Shown: positions 1 to 9,705 of the stretch, piece by piece
Position numbering within the stretch: position 1 is the stretch's first letter
Layout: every line of letters starts with the position of its first letter
Source: Candidatus Thiodiazotropha sp.
GTDB lineage: Bacteria > Pseudomonadota > Gammaproteobacteria > Chromatiales > Chromatiaceae
Reading direction: 5' to 3'
Assembly: GCA_023838465.1 (NCBI GenBank)
Contig: JAIVEQ010000010.1
Coordinates: 21,490 to 85,489 of the forward strand
Length of the DNA stretch: 64,000 bases
The notes under the pieces: generated by a model
What the model was told of the DNA's origin: nothing
Seen by the model: the letters and a program-made list of their open reading frames with translations, nothing else
Databases searched by the model: none
Program-made: the position numbers and the translations under genes

Positions 1-315
1 GATGAAGGCCGTTAGGGAAATAACACCCGCATCAACAAAGAGCTTTGCCATTTCACCAATACGACGGATATTTTCGGTGCGGTCTGCAACACCGAAACCC
101 AGGTCGCGGCATAAACCATGTCTAACATTGTCGCCGTCAAAGACATATGTGCGACAACCCCTTTGGTGGAGCTCCTCCTCCAGGGCGTGTGCCAATGTCG
201 ACTTACCGGAACCGGAAAGACCGGTGAACCAGAGCAGTTTGGCGCGATGCTTATTCATTTTTTCACGTCGAGCACGGGTCACAGTAGCCTCATGCCAGAC
301 AATATTATTTTCCAT
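1..315 (-). CDS. cysC: Adenylylsulfate (APS) kinase, C-terminus cut by window edge
   Basis: Reading the minus strand from the ATG at 315 gives 105 open codons running off the left edge. APS kinase phosphorylates adenylylsulfate to PAPS with ATP in the cytoplasm. Visible are the Walker A motif GLSGSGKST (about residues 32-40), the DGDNVRHGL substrate motif (about 60-68) and the [10 protein letters not shown] helix (79-88), all diagnostic for CysC. Family length is about 200 residues, so roughly half is present. An N-terminal fusion to CysN is excluded by the ATG and the non-coding DNA upstream. The remainder and any cysD/cysN partner lie outside the window. A second complete cysC is at 16742-17368. 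Confidence 0.93.
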   Translation of the reverse strand, partial: MENNIVWHEATVTRARREKMNKHRAKLLWFTGLSGSGKSTLAHALEEELHQRGCRTYVFDGDNVRHGLCRDLGFGVADRTENIRRIGEMAKLFVDAGVISLTAFI

Positions 316-520
316 TAGAATCAATCCACTAATTGTTTGACTATGCCAATATTTACTGCCGATCCAAGCAGCGATTCTTGCATTGCATTGTGTTAAAACC
401 AGCTACAGAATATACCAACACCGATGAAGGCGATAGATATCAAATCCATCGATTTATCCACACTCTTGGCAACAGAGACTGGTAGAATGGAAAGCTTTTG
501 CAGCAAACAGAAGCGAAACC

Positions 521-1717
521 ATGCCTCAAACTGATCGGGAACCACAACGGGAAGTCGTTCTTGGCAATAGTCATATTACCCTTTTAGGCACAGCCCACGT
601 ATCACGCTCCAGTGCAGAAAAGGTAAAGGAACTGCTCGAAACCGATCGCTACGACGCCGTCGCCGTAGAACTCTGTCCAAGCCGCTTCAACGCGCTGATC
701 AATCCGGATGCTTTGGCTCAGATGGACCTTCTGAAAGTTGTCAGAGAGGGCAGAGTAATGATGGTCATGGCCAATCTCGCCCTTGGTGCCTATCAGCAAC
801 GTCTGGCTGATCAGTTCGGCATCGCTCCGGGTGCAGAACAACGGGAAGCAATCCGCATTGCCCAGGCGTCTCATCGCCCACTTCTGTTGATCGACCGTGA
901 AATCAGCACCACTTTAAAGCGGGTTGCAGGCAATCTCTCCTGGTGGAAACGATTTGGACTCTTCGCCGGCCTGCTTGGCGGTATCCTTTCCAAGGAAGAG
1001 GTCTCTGAAGAAGAGATCGAGCATTTGAAAGAGGGGGATATCCTGGAGACCACATTTGCTGAATTTGCCGAAGATAGACAAGACCTCTACATCCCATTGA
1101 TTGATGAGCGAGATCGCTACATGGCGGCCAGGCTTCAGCAGGAGATCGAAAACAAGGGACATGAAAACTTGTTGGTCGTGGTAGGTGCAGGCCACATGAA
1201 CGGCATTGCCAATTACCTCCAGCAACAGCAAACGCCCCCGACTGAAGTCATTCAACACCTCGACACGGAACCCAAACCCAGTCGCTGGCCCAAAGCCATT
1301 CCCTGGCTGATCGTAGTGCTTATATTGTTTGGTTTTTTTCTCGGTTTTCAGCGCAGTCCATCCCTGGGCTGGCAACTGGTTGCCGACTGGGTAATCATCA
1401 ATGGTGGACTCTCCGCCCTTGGCGCCCTGATCGCAGTTGCACATCCACTCACCATACTCACTGCCTTCATCGCCGCCCCACTGACCTCTCTGAACCCGGC
1501 GATAGGTGCAGGTATGGTAACCGCTGCAGCTGAACTGTTTCTACGTAAACCGACTGTGGCCGATTTTGCCCGTCTGCGCAGCGATACCACCTCTATCAAA
1601 GGTTGGTGGAAGAATCGGGTTTCCCGAACCCTTTTGGTGTTTCTATTCAGTACCATCGGCTCTGCAGCGGGCACCTATATTGCAGGTTTCAGGATTTTCG
1701 AACGCTTGGTCGATTGA
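521..1717 (+). CDS. TraB-family membrane protein
   Basis: 398 residues. The N-terminal two thirds match the TraB/GumN fold: the opening strand ITLLGTAHVS followed by VAVELCPSR, and the VVGAGHMNGI segment near residue 225, are typical TraB signatures with conserved His and Glu that suggest a metal-dependent hydrolase-like site. The C-terminal third (from about residue 255) holds several hydrophobic segments, so the protein is an integral membrane protein with a soluble N-terminal domain. The family was named for a pheromone-shutdown protein of enterococcal plasmids; its function in proteobacteria is unknown. It stands alone, with 205 bases of non-coding DNA separating it from divergent cysC. 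Confidence 0.85.
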   Translation: MPQTDREPQREVVLGNSHITLLGTAHVSRSSAEKVKELLETDRYDAVAVELCPSRFNALINPDALAQMDLLKVVREGRVMMVMANLALGAYQQRLADQFGIAPGAEQREAIRIAQASHRPLLLIDREISTTLKRVAGNLSWWKRFGLFAGLLGGILSKEEVSEEEIEHLKEGDILETTFAEFAEDRQDLYIPLIDERDRYMAARLQQEIENKGHENLLVVVGAGHMNGIANYLQQQQTPPTEVIQHLDTEPKPSRWPKAIPWLIVVLILFGFFLGFQRSPSLGWQLVADWVIINGGLSALGALIAVAHPLTILTAFIAAPLTSLNPAIGAGMVTAAAELFLRKPTVADFARLRSDTTSIKGWWKNRVSRTLLVFLFSTIGSAAGTYIAGFRIFERLVD

Positions 1718-1812
1718 GGTTTCCCGACCTTGAAGGGTCTGTTTTAACCTAGAATCCGCAGTTGAACATGGGTTTGTGGGAAATCCAGTATTTGATTACC
1801 TTACGTCAGATA

Positions 1813-3037
1813 TTAGCGGTCAACTGCAGAATCTAAGTTTATCTGCTTCATCTCTCTATCGATTCGAGCCACCCTTTCCCTGCGTATCGCATCGCCCAAC
1901 AACTTTCCTATCAGCGTGGCATCCACTGTCTCTGATGTCACCTCAGAAGCGGCCTGGAATAACTGAATGAGTAGTTGCGCCTGCGGGTAGGGGCGTTGCT
2001 GAAAGCCATCCCGCCCCTGGAAGTCGGCCTGACAGACCAAAACAAAATCTGACAATCGTTGTGGTTGCCGAAAGGCATCCAGACCCATCAATAATTTAAG
2101 TATGGTTTTAGGCTGAAGTTCGTAGAGTCGATGTAGATAGCCGTGATAGGTAGCACATCGACAAGCGAGTTCGCGGAAACGGGCAGGGGCTTTGAGGCGA
2201 TGACAAAGCTGCTCCACTAAACGTGCTCCACGCCCCTCATGGCCGTATCCGTTCCGGCGTGGTTCCCTTACCCAAGTCATGGGTTAGTGCGGCAAACCTG
2301 ACTTCCAGCGATTCACTTAAACCACAAGCGACAGCCAATGCCATCAGTGTATGCACAGCGCAATCCACCTCCGGATGCCAGCGGGTTGGCTGAGGAACTC
2401 CCCAGAGCGCATCAATTTCCTGGAATACTCGCTGTTGAGCACCCAGCTCACGCAGGGTTACAAAGAAATACTCAGGTTTGCGCTCACCAAGGGCACCTAC
2501 CAGCTCCTGCCATACCCGCTCAGGGACCAACCTGTCCAGCTGCCCCCCCTGCACCATTTGAATGAGCAACTGCTTGGTTTCAGGCGCAATAGTAAACTCG
2601 AGATCAGCGTATCGCGCCATAAACCGAGCGATGCGCAAGATACGGATAGGGTCTTCGCAGAAAGCATCTGAGACATGACGCAACTGACGATTATGCAGAT
2701 CCTCACAACCACCAAAAGGATCGATCAATTGACCCTGATTATCCTCGGCTATAGCATTAATGGTGAGATCACGTCTTGCCAGATCCTCTTCCAGGGTAAC
2801 AGATGCATCGTAGATGACCTCACCCGGCTGATGATCCGAAGGCCGTACACTGCGTGCTAAGGCATACTCTTCATGGGTATGGGGGTGGAGAAAAATGGGG
2901 AAATCCCTACCCACCTTTTGGAATCCTTGAGCCAGCATGGCTTCAGGTGTTCCTCCCACTACCACAAAGTCCCGTTCTCTAATCTCTCTTCCCAGAAGTC
3001 TGTCTCTGACAGCGCCCCCCACCAGATAGACTTGCAT
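1813..3037 (-). pseudogene. cca: CCA tRNA nucleotidyltransferase, frameshifted in the HD domain
   Basis: Two minus-strand frames make up one E. coli-type cca gene. Frame 1 (3037-2237) carries LVGGAVRD, RRDLTINA and the HD motif LTHDLGKG, then runs into other residues and a stop. Frame 2 (2280-1813) carries the rest of the HD domain from the GHE residues on. Compared with E. coli Cca, about 14 bases are missing between the GKG codons and the GHE codons (near 2240-2258), which shifts the frame. The catalytic DxD pair reads E21-R-D23, so the first metal-binding Asp is replaced by Glu. The nucleotidyltransferase domain may still be made as a 266-residue product. An assembly error could explain the indel but not easily the substitution. 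The start ATG overlaps the stop of the upstream DUF4124 gene by one base. Confidence 0.85.
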
Positions 3038-3507
3038 CAGTAACCGCGTAATGCCTTAAATCGCTTTCGTGCAGCTTCCACCACCGCTTCCGTCTTTTTT
3101 ACCCGTTCATAATATTCTGGTCTGATGCGACTTTTACCACTGACAAAGGTTTGACGATCATCATCACTGAACTCTTTGGTCTTACTCAGCATCTCCTCCG
3201 CCTCATCTAACTCCTTACGCGCTTTTGCCATGCGCTCCTCCCTGGAGGCCTTCTTCTCCATACGTTTTTCCTGGGCCTCTTCCATCGCCTGGCGAATAGC
3301 GGCATTGCGCTCCTCGGTTTCTAGAATCGACTCAGCAGAAGGACCAGGATGTACCTCAATTCTCTCTGCCGAAGCATCATCTCCCTGAGGGGTGTCTGTA
3401 TAGGTCACATTACCCTCAGCATCCACAGACCGGTAGACATCCCCAGCCTGAATCCACATTGGTAATACCATAAAAATCGCCAGTAGGGCGCTTACTCGAA
3501 TATCCAT
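3037..3507 (-). CDS. DUF4124 domain protein with signal peptide
   Basis: 156 residues from the ATG at 3507, chosen because AGGAG lies 4-5 bases upstream; an in-frame ATG at 3519 has no such site. The N-terminus is a signal peptide (hydrophobic stretch ending near IQAGD), followed directly by the DUF4124 signature VYRSVDAEGNVTYTDTP. The rest is a charged Glu/Lys/Arg-rich region likely to form a coiled coil. The protein is presumably periplasmic; its function is unknown. Its stop overlaps the start of cca, so the two are probably cotranscribed. A second DUF4124 gene is at 33214-33717. Confidence 0.8.
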   Translation of the reverse strand: MDIRVSALLAIFMVLPMWIQAGDVYRSVDAEGNVTYTDTPQGDDASAERIEVHPGPSAESILETEERNAAIRQAMEEAQEKRMEKKASREERMAKARKELDEAEEMLSKTKEFSDDDRQTFVSGKSRIRPEYYERVKKTEAVVEAARKRFKALRGY

Positions 3508-3793
3508 GCTTCTCCTCATACACACTGCTTTCGAATCTCGTGGATTCATGGTCTGTATCATAGGGTGCTGCCATAACCTGCTACAAGATAAAATCCTAAA
3601 TTCATAGCCGTTGTCTGTTGATACTCATAACTCACAGCCAACCAAGAATGAGTGGTAATCAGGCGCAATTTTCTGCAACCCCAGGAAGGAAACGCCTGAT
3701 TTGACTCTATTTACACTACAGATATCACTCCGTCCTGATAAATTAAGTCAATCGTCAGTATACTTATTTGACAATGCCAGGGGTGACAGATTC

Positions 3794-4117
3794 ATGAACG
3801 ACTTTACAGAAAAGCGTGATTATTATCGTATGGCCGTTGACGGAGAAGTCCGGTTTCGGATTGATGGGGAGAACCAGGTCTCTTCCGGCATTGTAAAAAA
3901 TCTGTGTAGTGCCGGACTTCTCATGTCTTTCGAAAAAGAAATGGCACCCGGCACAAAGTTAACCATCATGATTATTCCAGGCCAAGCCATCACACCCCCT
4001 CTATCAGCCAAAGCAAGTGTGATACGCAGTGACCGTCTGAACAATGATCAATTTAACATTGCTTGTACCATCGACCGCATCCTGGCTGAGAGTGAAATAG
4101 AGATCGAGCTTCTCTGA
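3794..4117 (+). CDS. PilZ domain protein
   Basis: 107 residues from the ATG at 3794, preceded by AGGGGTGA; an upstream start at 3701 adds residues unlike the family. The single PilZ domain shows the c-di-GMP-binding RxxxR motif as R8-D-Y-Y-R12. The second motif, normally D/N-x-S-x-x-G, reads NLCSAG, so the Ser is replaced by Cys; binding may be altered. Stand-alone PilZ proteins usually transmit c-di-GMP levels to motility or envelope targets. The partner cannot be told from the context, since the neighbouring cytochrome c' gene is convergent. Confidence 0.85.
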   Translation: MNDFTEKRDYYRMAVDGEVRFRIDGENQVSSGIVKNLCSAGLLMSFEKEMAPGTKLTIMIIPGQAITPPLSAKASVIRSDRLNNDQFNIACTIDRILAESEIEIELL

Positions 4118-4118
4118 A

Positions 4119-4586
4119 TTAGTTCTTGTATTTCTTATGGCAGGCCTTGCAGGCTTTGCCCGTTTTTTCCAGAGCTTTGCTTAAAGCCGTCTTGTCGCCA
4201 CTGGCAGCAACTTCACTCAAGGCCTTGGTTAACCTACCTAAATTTTGGTATTTCTCTTCGAAATCATCGAACTCCATCCATATTTCAGGAAGGGCGTCAC
4301 TCTCATCCGATTCAGAGTCTTCAGGAAAACCCGGTAGTAGATTCAGGGTGGCGGTTCCTGCCAAATCGCTTGCATGCAGGGCAAAGGCCTTTTGATCGAA
4401 GGGCACTTCGCCTTTCACCATGCTACCCATTGCCTTCATATTCCAGCTGAAGATGTTCATGACACCTTGCCGGTAATCAACCGCCCGCTCAATGTCATTA
4501 GCTATCGCCATAGGAGCGACCAGTAACAGGGTGACGAGAGAAGTCACACCCAACCAGTGAATAGTGGCATTTTCATTACTTTTCAT
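4119..4586 (-). CDS. Cytochrome c'
   Basis: 155 residues from the ATG at 4586, which follows a GGGGGA ribosome-binding site. A signal peptide (about residues 1-30, ending near MAIAND) sends it to the periplasm. The mature part is a four-helix bundle of the cytochrome c' family, with the single haem motif CKACH at the extreme C-terminus (C146-C149-H150). Cytochromes c' bind NO and are linked to nitrosative stress in denitrifying and sulfur-oxidising proteobacteria; this role is family knowledge, not shown here. It converges on the PilZ gene with 1 base between stops. Confidence 0.9.
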   Translation of the reverse strand: MKSNENATIHWLGVTSLVTLLLVAPMAIANDIERAVDYRQGVMNIFSWNMKAMGSMVKGEVPFDQKAFALHASDLAGTATLNLLPGFPEDSESDESDALPEIWMEFDDFEEKYQNLGRLTKALSEVAASGDKTALSKALEKTGKACKACHKKYKN

Positions 4587-4720
4587 CGATTCCCCCATTT
4601 GAAAGGGCCAGATTGATTATTGACAAATTCTATAGTTGTAACCTAAAGACCCATTCTTTTTTAGGTTACAATGGCTAGCCTGTCCCATCTTCCCCGGATG
4701 CCTCCAGGTCTAACAAAAAA

Positions 4721-7700
4721 ATGCAGCCTACGCCGCGAATTCGTGAAATCCCCTATAACTACACCTCCTTTTCTGACCGGGAGATTGTTATCCGGTTCCT
4801 CGGAAAGCCGATGTGGGCCTTGATTGAGGAGTTGCGTGGCAGTCGGCGCACCGGTCGTTCCGCTCGTATGCTATTCGAGATTTTGGGCGATATGTGGGTC
4901 ATTAGCCGTAATCCCTACCTGCAGGATGACCTGCTCGACAATGAGTCACGTCGAGTAGCACTGATTGAAGCGCTTAAGCACCGTCTCGACCAGTTCGAAA
5001 CCCGAGCCAACAATAATCAGCAGGCATTGCTTCTACTGAATGCTGCACGTGAAGCGGTCGATCTCTTTGAACGCCGTTTCGATGACCTGCTGACCCTGCG
5101 TCGTAGCACCAAGCGTAACTTGATTGGTCTGACCCGACCGGACAATGTTGATTTCAGTGGTATTGCCCGTGTATCCCACGCCACTGACGCTACAGACTGG
5201 CGTGTAGAGATTCCCTTTGTTGTCATCACCCCAGACACGGAAATGGAAATAGCTGCAGTCGCCAAGGCCTGTATCGATACTGGACTGACCTTGATACCCC
5301 GCGGGGGAGGTACCGGTTATACCGGTAGCGCCGTCCCCCTCGATCCCCATAGCGCAGTGATCAATACCGAGAAACTCGATTTTCTAGGCGAGGTTGAACT
5401 ACGCAAGTTACCAGGCGTGGAGGAGAAGGTACCCACCCTACGGGTAGGGGCCGGGGTTGTGACCCGACGAGTCTCTGAAAAGGCAGAGGCCAGCGATCTG
5501 GCCTTTGCTGTCGATCCCACCTCACAGGACGCTTCCACCATTGGTGGCAATATCGCCATGAATGCCGGCGGGAAGAAGGCCGTATTGTGGGGTACCACTC
5601 TGGATAATCTTGCCAGTTGGCGCATGGTCACCCCCAATGGTGAGTGGCTGGAAGTCGCACGCATCAATCACAACCTAGGCAAGATTCACGACCAGGCTGA
5701 GGTAGCGTTTCAACTCACCCGCTACGTAAGCTGCGGTAAAAAGCAGATCGGTGAAGCTGAGATCCTGAAAATGCCCGGCAGCACCTTCCGTCAGGCAGGT
5801 CTCGGCAAAGATGTCACGGATAAGTTTCTTGCCGGGCTCCCCGGGGTACAGAAAGAGGGGTGTGACGGCCTGATCACCTCCGCCCGTTTCATTCTCCATC
5901 GCATGCCAAAGCAGGTGCGCACCCTCTGCCTGGAATTTTTTGGCAGTGATATCGGCAAGGCGGTGCCTGCCATTGTTGAACTCAAAGAGTATCTCGACAA
6001 ACACGAAGAGGTGCTGCTGGTAGGTCTTGAGCACTTGGATGAACGTTATTTGAAAGCGGTCAAATACTCCACCAAGGCACCCCGCCATGATCGTCCGAAA
6101 ATGGTACTACTGGCCGATATCGCCAGTGAAAATATCAAGTTGCTGGAGAGTGCCGCCACTGCTGTTGTAGATATGACAGAGGCACGGGAAGGGGAGGCTT
6201 TCATTGCCAGCAGCCCTGAAGCACGGCGCAACTTCTGGCTCGACCGGGCACGAACAGCAGCCATTTCAGCCCATACCAATGCCTTCAAGATCAACGAAGA
6301 CGTGGTCATCCCACTGGATAGACTGGCCGACTACAGCCGTGGTATCGAGCGAATCAATATCGAAGAATCGATCAGCAACAAGATCCTCATTGCCAATGAG
6401 GTACTGGCTTATCTGGTAGGTGACCACTCACTTCGAAAACCGGATGATGACTTTGAAGCAAGTGACGAGAACCGTTCGATCCTGCAAGCCAAGCTCGATC
6501 TGGCGCGAGAGGCGGTCAGTCAGACCCGTCAACGCTGGAGTGAACTGCTTGCTCAGCTTGAGTCACCGGCTGAGTCGTACAAGGTGTTGCTGAATGAACC
6601 GGCTCGCAACGCAATCCAGCCCGGCGACCGCTTGCTTGACCTGCTCCTGAGACGTGATCTTGTTGTCTCTTACCGCCACGAAATTGCCTCTCGTCTGGAT
6701 GAGATCTTTCCCGGCCAGGAGATGAGCCGACTGCGTCTGGCGATGCGCGAGATCCATACCCGCCTACGGGATTCACGGCTGTTTGTCGCCCTGCATATGC
6801 ATGCGGGTGACGGTAATGTACACACCAACATACCCGTTCATTCCGACAACTATGCCATGCTGCAGCAGGCAGACCGAATTGTCGATCGCATCATGGCTCT
6901 GACCAGCAGTCTTGATGGTGCCATCTCGGGTGAACATGGCATTGGGCTCACCAAACTGCAATACATGGAAGAGGAGAAACTGACTGCATTTGCCCGATAC
7001 AAGCAGCAAGTCGACCCTCAAGGCTGGTTTAATCGCGGCAAGCTGATCGCCGGGGCAGACCTCGAAATGGCCTATACTCCCTCTCTGCGCCTGTTGGAGC
7101 AGGAGGCGATCATACTTGAGGAGAGCGAACTCGGTACCCTCAACGATGAGATCAAACACTGTCTGCGTTGCGGCAAATGTAAGCCTGTCTGCATGACCCA
7201 CATACCCCGCGCCAACCTGCTCTACTCACCACGAAACAAGATCCTCGCTACCGGTCTGATTGTAGAAGCATTCCTGTATGAGGAACAGACCCGCCGCGGC
7301 ATCTCCATCCAGCACTTTGCTGAGATGAACGATGTTGCCGATCACTGTACCGTCTGTCACAAATGTGAAAACCCCTGCCCGGTGAATATCGACTTTGGCG
7401 ATGTCACCACCCTGATGCGAAAAATCCTTGTCGACCGGGGCAAGAAAAGGCGCAGCATCGGCACCACTGCTGCTATGACTTTTCTTAATATCACCAATCC
7501 GACAGCAATCCGTTGGATGCGCAAAGGTATGGCAGAGTGGGGATTTAAGGGTCTCAATCTCGGCTACGCTCTAGTCGCAAAAGCAGGTCTGATGAAGCCG
7601 AAGGATCAACCGCCAAAAGCCACCACCGGTAATCCTAAACCCCAGACATTGATGGTGGAGATGCTACAGAAACCGATTCGCGTCGAGCCACCCAAGCAGA

Positions 7701-8572
7701 CCCTGCGTGACGCCCTGAAACTGGATGATGCCAACTCAGTACCTATCCTTAGCAATCCCAGCAAGGTCACTGAAGAGAGTGACGCGGTTTTCTATTTTCC
7801 CGGGTGCGGTTCAGAGCGCCTCTACAGCGAGATAGGCATGGCCACACTCGCGATGCTCTGCGAACTGGGTGCAGAGACTGTATTGCCACCGGGTTATCTC
7901 TGTTGCGGCTATCCACAGACCGCGGCCGGACTGCATGCACGTGGACGCCAGATCACAACCGAGAACCGGGTATTGTTTCACCGTATTGCTAACACCCTCA
8001 ACTACATGGATATCAAAACGGTACTGGTCTCATGCGGCACTTGTATGGATCAACTGCTACAGTATAAATTCGAAAAGATCTTCCCTGGCTGCCGTTTGCT
8101 TGATATTCACGAGTACATGATGGAAAAAGGCGTCTCGTTAGATGGCATACTGGCGACGGAGTATCTCTATCATGACCCCTGCCATACACCGATTAAACAG
8201 TATGACCCTAAACAGGTGGCCTCCTCATTGATGGGTAAACCTGTGCTACTCAGTGACCGTTGCTGTGGAGAGGCCGGTACACTGGGCACCAGCCGACCTG
8301 ACATTGCCAACCAGTTGCGCTATCGTAAATCAGAAGAACTGAATAAGGGTATCGACATACTTTTGAAGCGTCATCAAGACACCCGTCCGGAAATAAAACT
8401 GCTTACCAGCTGCCCCGCGTGTCAGCAGGGGCTGAGTCGCTACACTGATGAGACACAATTGAAACCTGAATATATTGTGCTTGAAGCCATTCATCATCTG
8501 CAAGGTCAACAGTGGCAACAACACTTTATTGACCAGGTGCTAAAGGATGGGATCGAGCTGGTACTGGTATAA
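4721..8572 (+). CDS. Giant FAD/iron-sulfur oxidoreductase (DUF3683 + GlcD-like + 2x4Fe-4S + CCG domains)
   Basis: 1283 residues in one frame. Order: an N-terminal DUF3683-type region (about 1-130); an FAD-binding PCMH-type domain with GGGTGYTGS (about 195-203) and a [10 protein letters not shown] segment; a glycolate-oxidase C-terminal domain with [10 protein letters not shown] (about 692) and GEHGIGLTK; two ferredoxin-like clusters, [11 protein letters not shown] (about 813) and [11 protein letters not shown] (about 876); and two CCG cysteine-rich domains, FPGCG...CCGY (about 1027-1067) and DPCHTP...CCGEAG (about 1151-1185). This is GlcD and GlcF in one chain. Such enzymes oxidise 2-hydroxy acids (D-lactate, glycolate and relatives) and pass electrons to quinone or a membrane partner. 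The substrate cannot be read from sequence. It is monocistronic. Confidence 0.85.
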   Translation: MQPTPRIREIPYNYTSFSDREIVIRFLGKPMWALIEELRGSRRTGRSARMLFEILGDMWVISRNPYLQDDLLDNESRRVALIEALKHRLDQFETRANNNQQALLLLNAAREAVDLFERRFDDLLTLRRSTKRNLIGLTRPDNVDFSGIARVSHATDATDWRVEIPFVVITPDTEMEIAAVAKACIDTGLTLIPRGGGTGYTGSAVPLDPHSAVINTEKLDFLGEVELRKLPGVEEKVPTLRVGAGVVTRRVSEKAEASDLAFAVDPTSQDASTIGGNIAMNAGGKKAVLWGTTLDNLASWRMVTPNGEWLEVARINHNLGKIHDQAEVAFQLTRYVSCGKKQIGEAEILKMPGSTFRQAGLGKDVTDKFLAGLPGVQKEGCDGLITSARFILHRMPKQVRTLCLEFFGSDIGKAVPAIVELKEYLDKHEEVLLVGLEHLDERYLKAVKYSTKAPRHDRPKMVLLADIASENIKLLESAATAVVDMTEAREGEAFIASSPEARRNFWLDRARTAAISAHTNAFKINEDVVIPLDRLADYSRGIERINIEESISNKILIANEVLAYLVGDHSLRKPDDDFEASDENRSILQAKLDLAREAVSQTRQRWSELLAQLESPAESYKVLLNEPARNAIQPGDRLLDLLLRRDLVVSYRHEIASRLDEIFPGQEMSRLRLAMREIHTRLRDSRLFVALHMHAGDGNVHTNIPVHSDNYAMLQQADRIVDRIMALTSSLDGAISGEHGIGLTKLQYMEEEKLTAFARYKQQVDPQGWFNRGKLIAGADLEMAYTPSLRLLEQEAIILEESELGTLNDEIKHCLRCGKCKPVCMTHIPRANLLYSPRNKILATGLIVEAFLYEEQTRRGISIQHFAEMNDVADHCTVCHKCENPCPVNIDFGDVTTLMRKILVDRGKKRRSIGTTAAMTFLNITNPTAIRWMRKGMAEWGFKGLNLGYALVAKAGLMKPKDQPPKATTGNPKPQTLMVEMLQKPIRVEPPKQTLRDALKLDDANSVPILSNPSKVTEESDAVFYFPGCGSERLYSEIGMATLAMLCELGAETVLPPGYLCCGYPQTAAGLHARGRQITTENRVLFHRIANTLNYMDIKTVLVSCGTCMDQLLQYKFEKIFPGCRLLDIHEYMMEKGVSLDGILATEYLYHDPCHTPIKQYDPKQVASSLMGKPVLLSDRCCGEAGTLGTSRPDIANQLRYRKSEELNKGIDILLKRHQDTRPEIKLLTSCPACQQGLSRYTDETQLKPEYIVLEAIHHLQGQQWQQHFIDQVLKDGIELVLV

Positions 8573-8702
8573 CCCTTTCATTCATCACACTGTCTGGTCA
8601 GGCAATCAATGACCTGATAAAGAGACAAAAAACTTGAACTGCACATAGTTAGCTTTTATTAAAAACAACACGAATATCTCATAACCCAAAAAGGGGGAAC
8701 TC

Positions 8703-9572
8703 ATGGCGACCAAACGATTTAAACCTTCCAATTTAGACAAAGGCGTCCCCAAACATATTGTTGAAAAGGTCAACACTTCAAAACGAAAACACCTCATCGG
8801 CCCACAATATCCCTATGAAAAAAAGCTTGGCCGCGATGAATATGAAAATGAGAAGGCAGAACTGCAAGTCGAGTTGTTGAAGTTACAGAAATGGGTAAGA
8901 GATACCGGCGAACGAATAATCATGATCTTTGAAGGTCGGGATGCCGGAGGAAAAGGAGGCACCATCAAGCGATTCATGGAACACATGAATCCAAGACAGG
9001 CACATGTCATCGCCTTAACCATTCCCAGTGTAAAGGAACAGGGTCAGTGGTATTTTCAACGCTATATCAACACACTTCCTACCAAAGGAGAGATCACACT
9101 TTACGATCGTTCCTGGTATAACCGTGGCGTGGTTGAGCCGGTCATGAAGTTCTGTACACCAGAGCAGCATAAATTATTCCTGAAGCAGGCACCGATCTTT
9201 GAGCATATGCTTGTTGATGACGGTATACGTCTATTTAAATTTTGGTTTTCTGTCAGTAGGGAAGAGCAATTCCGCCGTTTTAAATCCCGCGAAACCGACC
9301 GCCTTAAACAGTGGAAATTGAGCCCTGTCGACCAGGATGGATTAAAGCGATGGGATGAATTCACCGAAGCCAAGAACATCATGTTCGAAAAGACAGACGT
9401 ACCCTGGGCGCCATGGACTATCATCTACTCTGACGGCAAAAAACGTGCCCGCCTAAATTGCATGCGCTATATACTAAACAGCATTCCATACGAAGGCAAA
9501 AACAAGAAGATTGCTGTTCCGCCTGATCCCAAGATTGTGGGCAGCGTCGGAGAGATGTACAAATACACTTAG
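8703..9572 (+). CDS. ppk2: Polyphosphate kinase 2 family protein
   Basis: 289 residues, with the strong ribosome-binding site AAGGGGGAACTC just before the ATG. One-domain PPK2 with the Walker A-type loop EGRDAGGKGG (about 78-87), the lid motif YDRSWYNRG (about 134-142) and the FWFSVSREEQ strand. PPK2 enzymes transfer phosphate between polyphosphate and nucleotides, usually making GTP or ATP from polyphosphate. Length and motifs fit the class I single-domain enzymes. It follows the fusion dehydrogenase after 130 bases and probably has its own promoter. A near-palindrome at 9586-9603 could act as its terminator. Confidence 0.93.
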   Translation: MATKRFKPSNLDKGVPKHIVEKVNTSKRKHLIGPQYPYEKKLGRDEYENEKAELQVELLKLQKWVRDTGERIIMIFEGRDAGGKGGTIKRFMEHMNPRQAHVIALTIPSVKEQGQWYFQRYINTLPTKGEITLYDRSWYNRGVVEPVMKFCTPEQHKLFLKQAPIFEHMLVDDGIRLFKFWFSVSREEQFRRFKSRETDRLKQWKLSPVDQDGLKRWDEFTEAKNIMFEKTDVPWAPWTIIYSDGKKRARLNCMRYILNSIPYEGKNKKIAVPPDPKIVGSVGEMYKYT

Positions 9573-9601
9573 CAGATGATACCTGGGCCTGTTAACAAGG
9601 C

Positions 9602-9668
9602 CTAGGAGTCTGTCGGACTTAGGTGATCGTAACGAGGGAAAGCCATGTTGAGTCCGACAGGCTCCTAG
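9602..9668. repeat. 67-bp palindromic repeat unit (MITE-like)
   Basis: The ends are near-perfect inverted copies: CTAGGAGTCTGTCGGACT on the left and AGTCCGACAGGCTCCTAG on the right, 18 bp with one T/G difference. They enclose about 31 bases. As RNA it would form one long hairpin. The compact size with long terminal inverted repeats and no ORF fits a miniature inverted-repeat element or a dispersed palindrome. No second copy was seen in this window. Confidence 0.6.
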
Positions 9669-9675
9669 TGTACCT

Positions 9676-9698
9676 CGGCCCTGCTCTCAGCAGGGCCG
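9676..9698. terminator. GC-rich hairpin between convergent genes
   Basis: CGGCCCTGCT-CTC-AGCAGGGCCG forms a perfect 10-bp stem with a 3-base loop between convergent ppk2 and the polyferredoxin gene. There is no T-tract on either side, so it is a possible bidirectional transcription end rather than a textbook intrinsic terminator. Confidence 0.5.
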
Positions 9699-9705
9699 GA
9701 CATAT

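Noticed and set aside
2..340. Plus-strand open frame of 112 codons at the window start
   Set aside because: It is the shadow of the minus-strand cysC, whose Walker A and DGDN motifs are clear.
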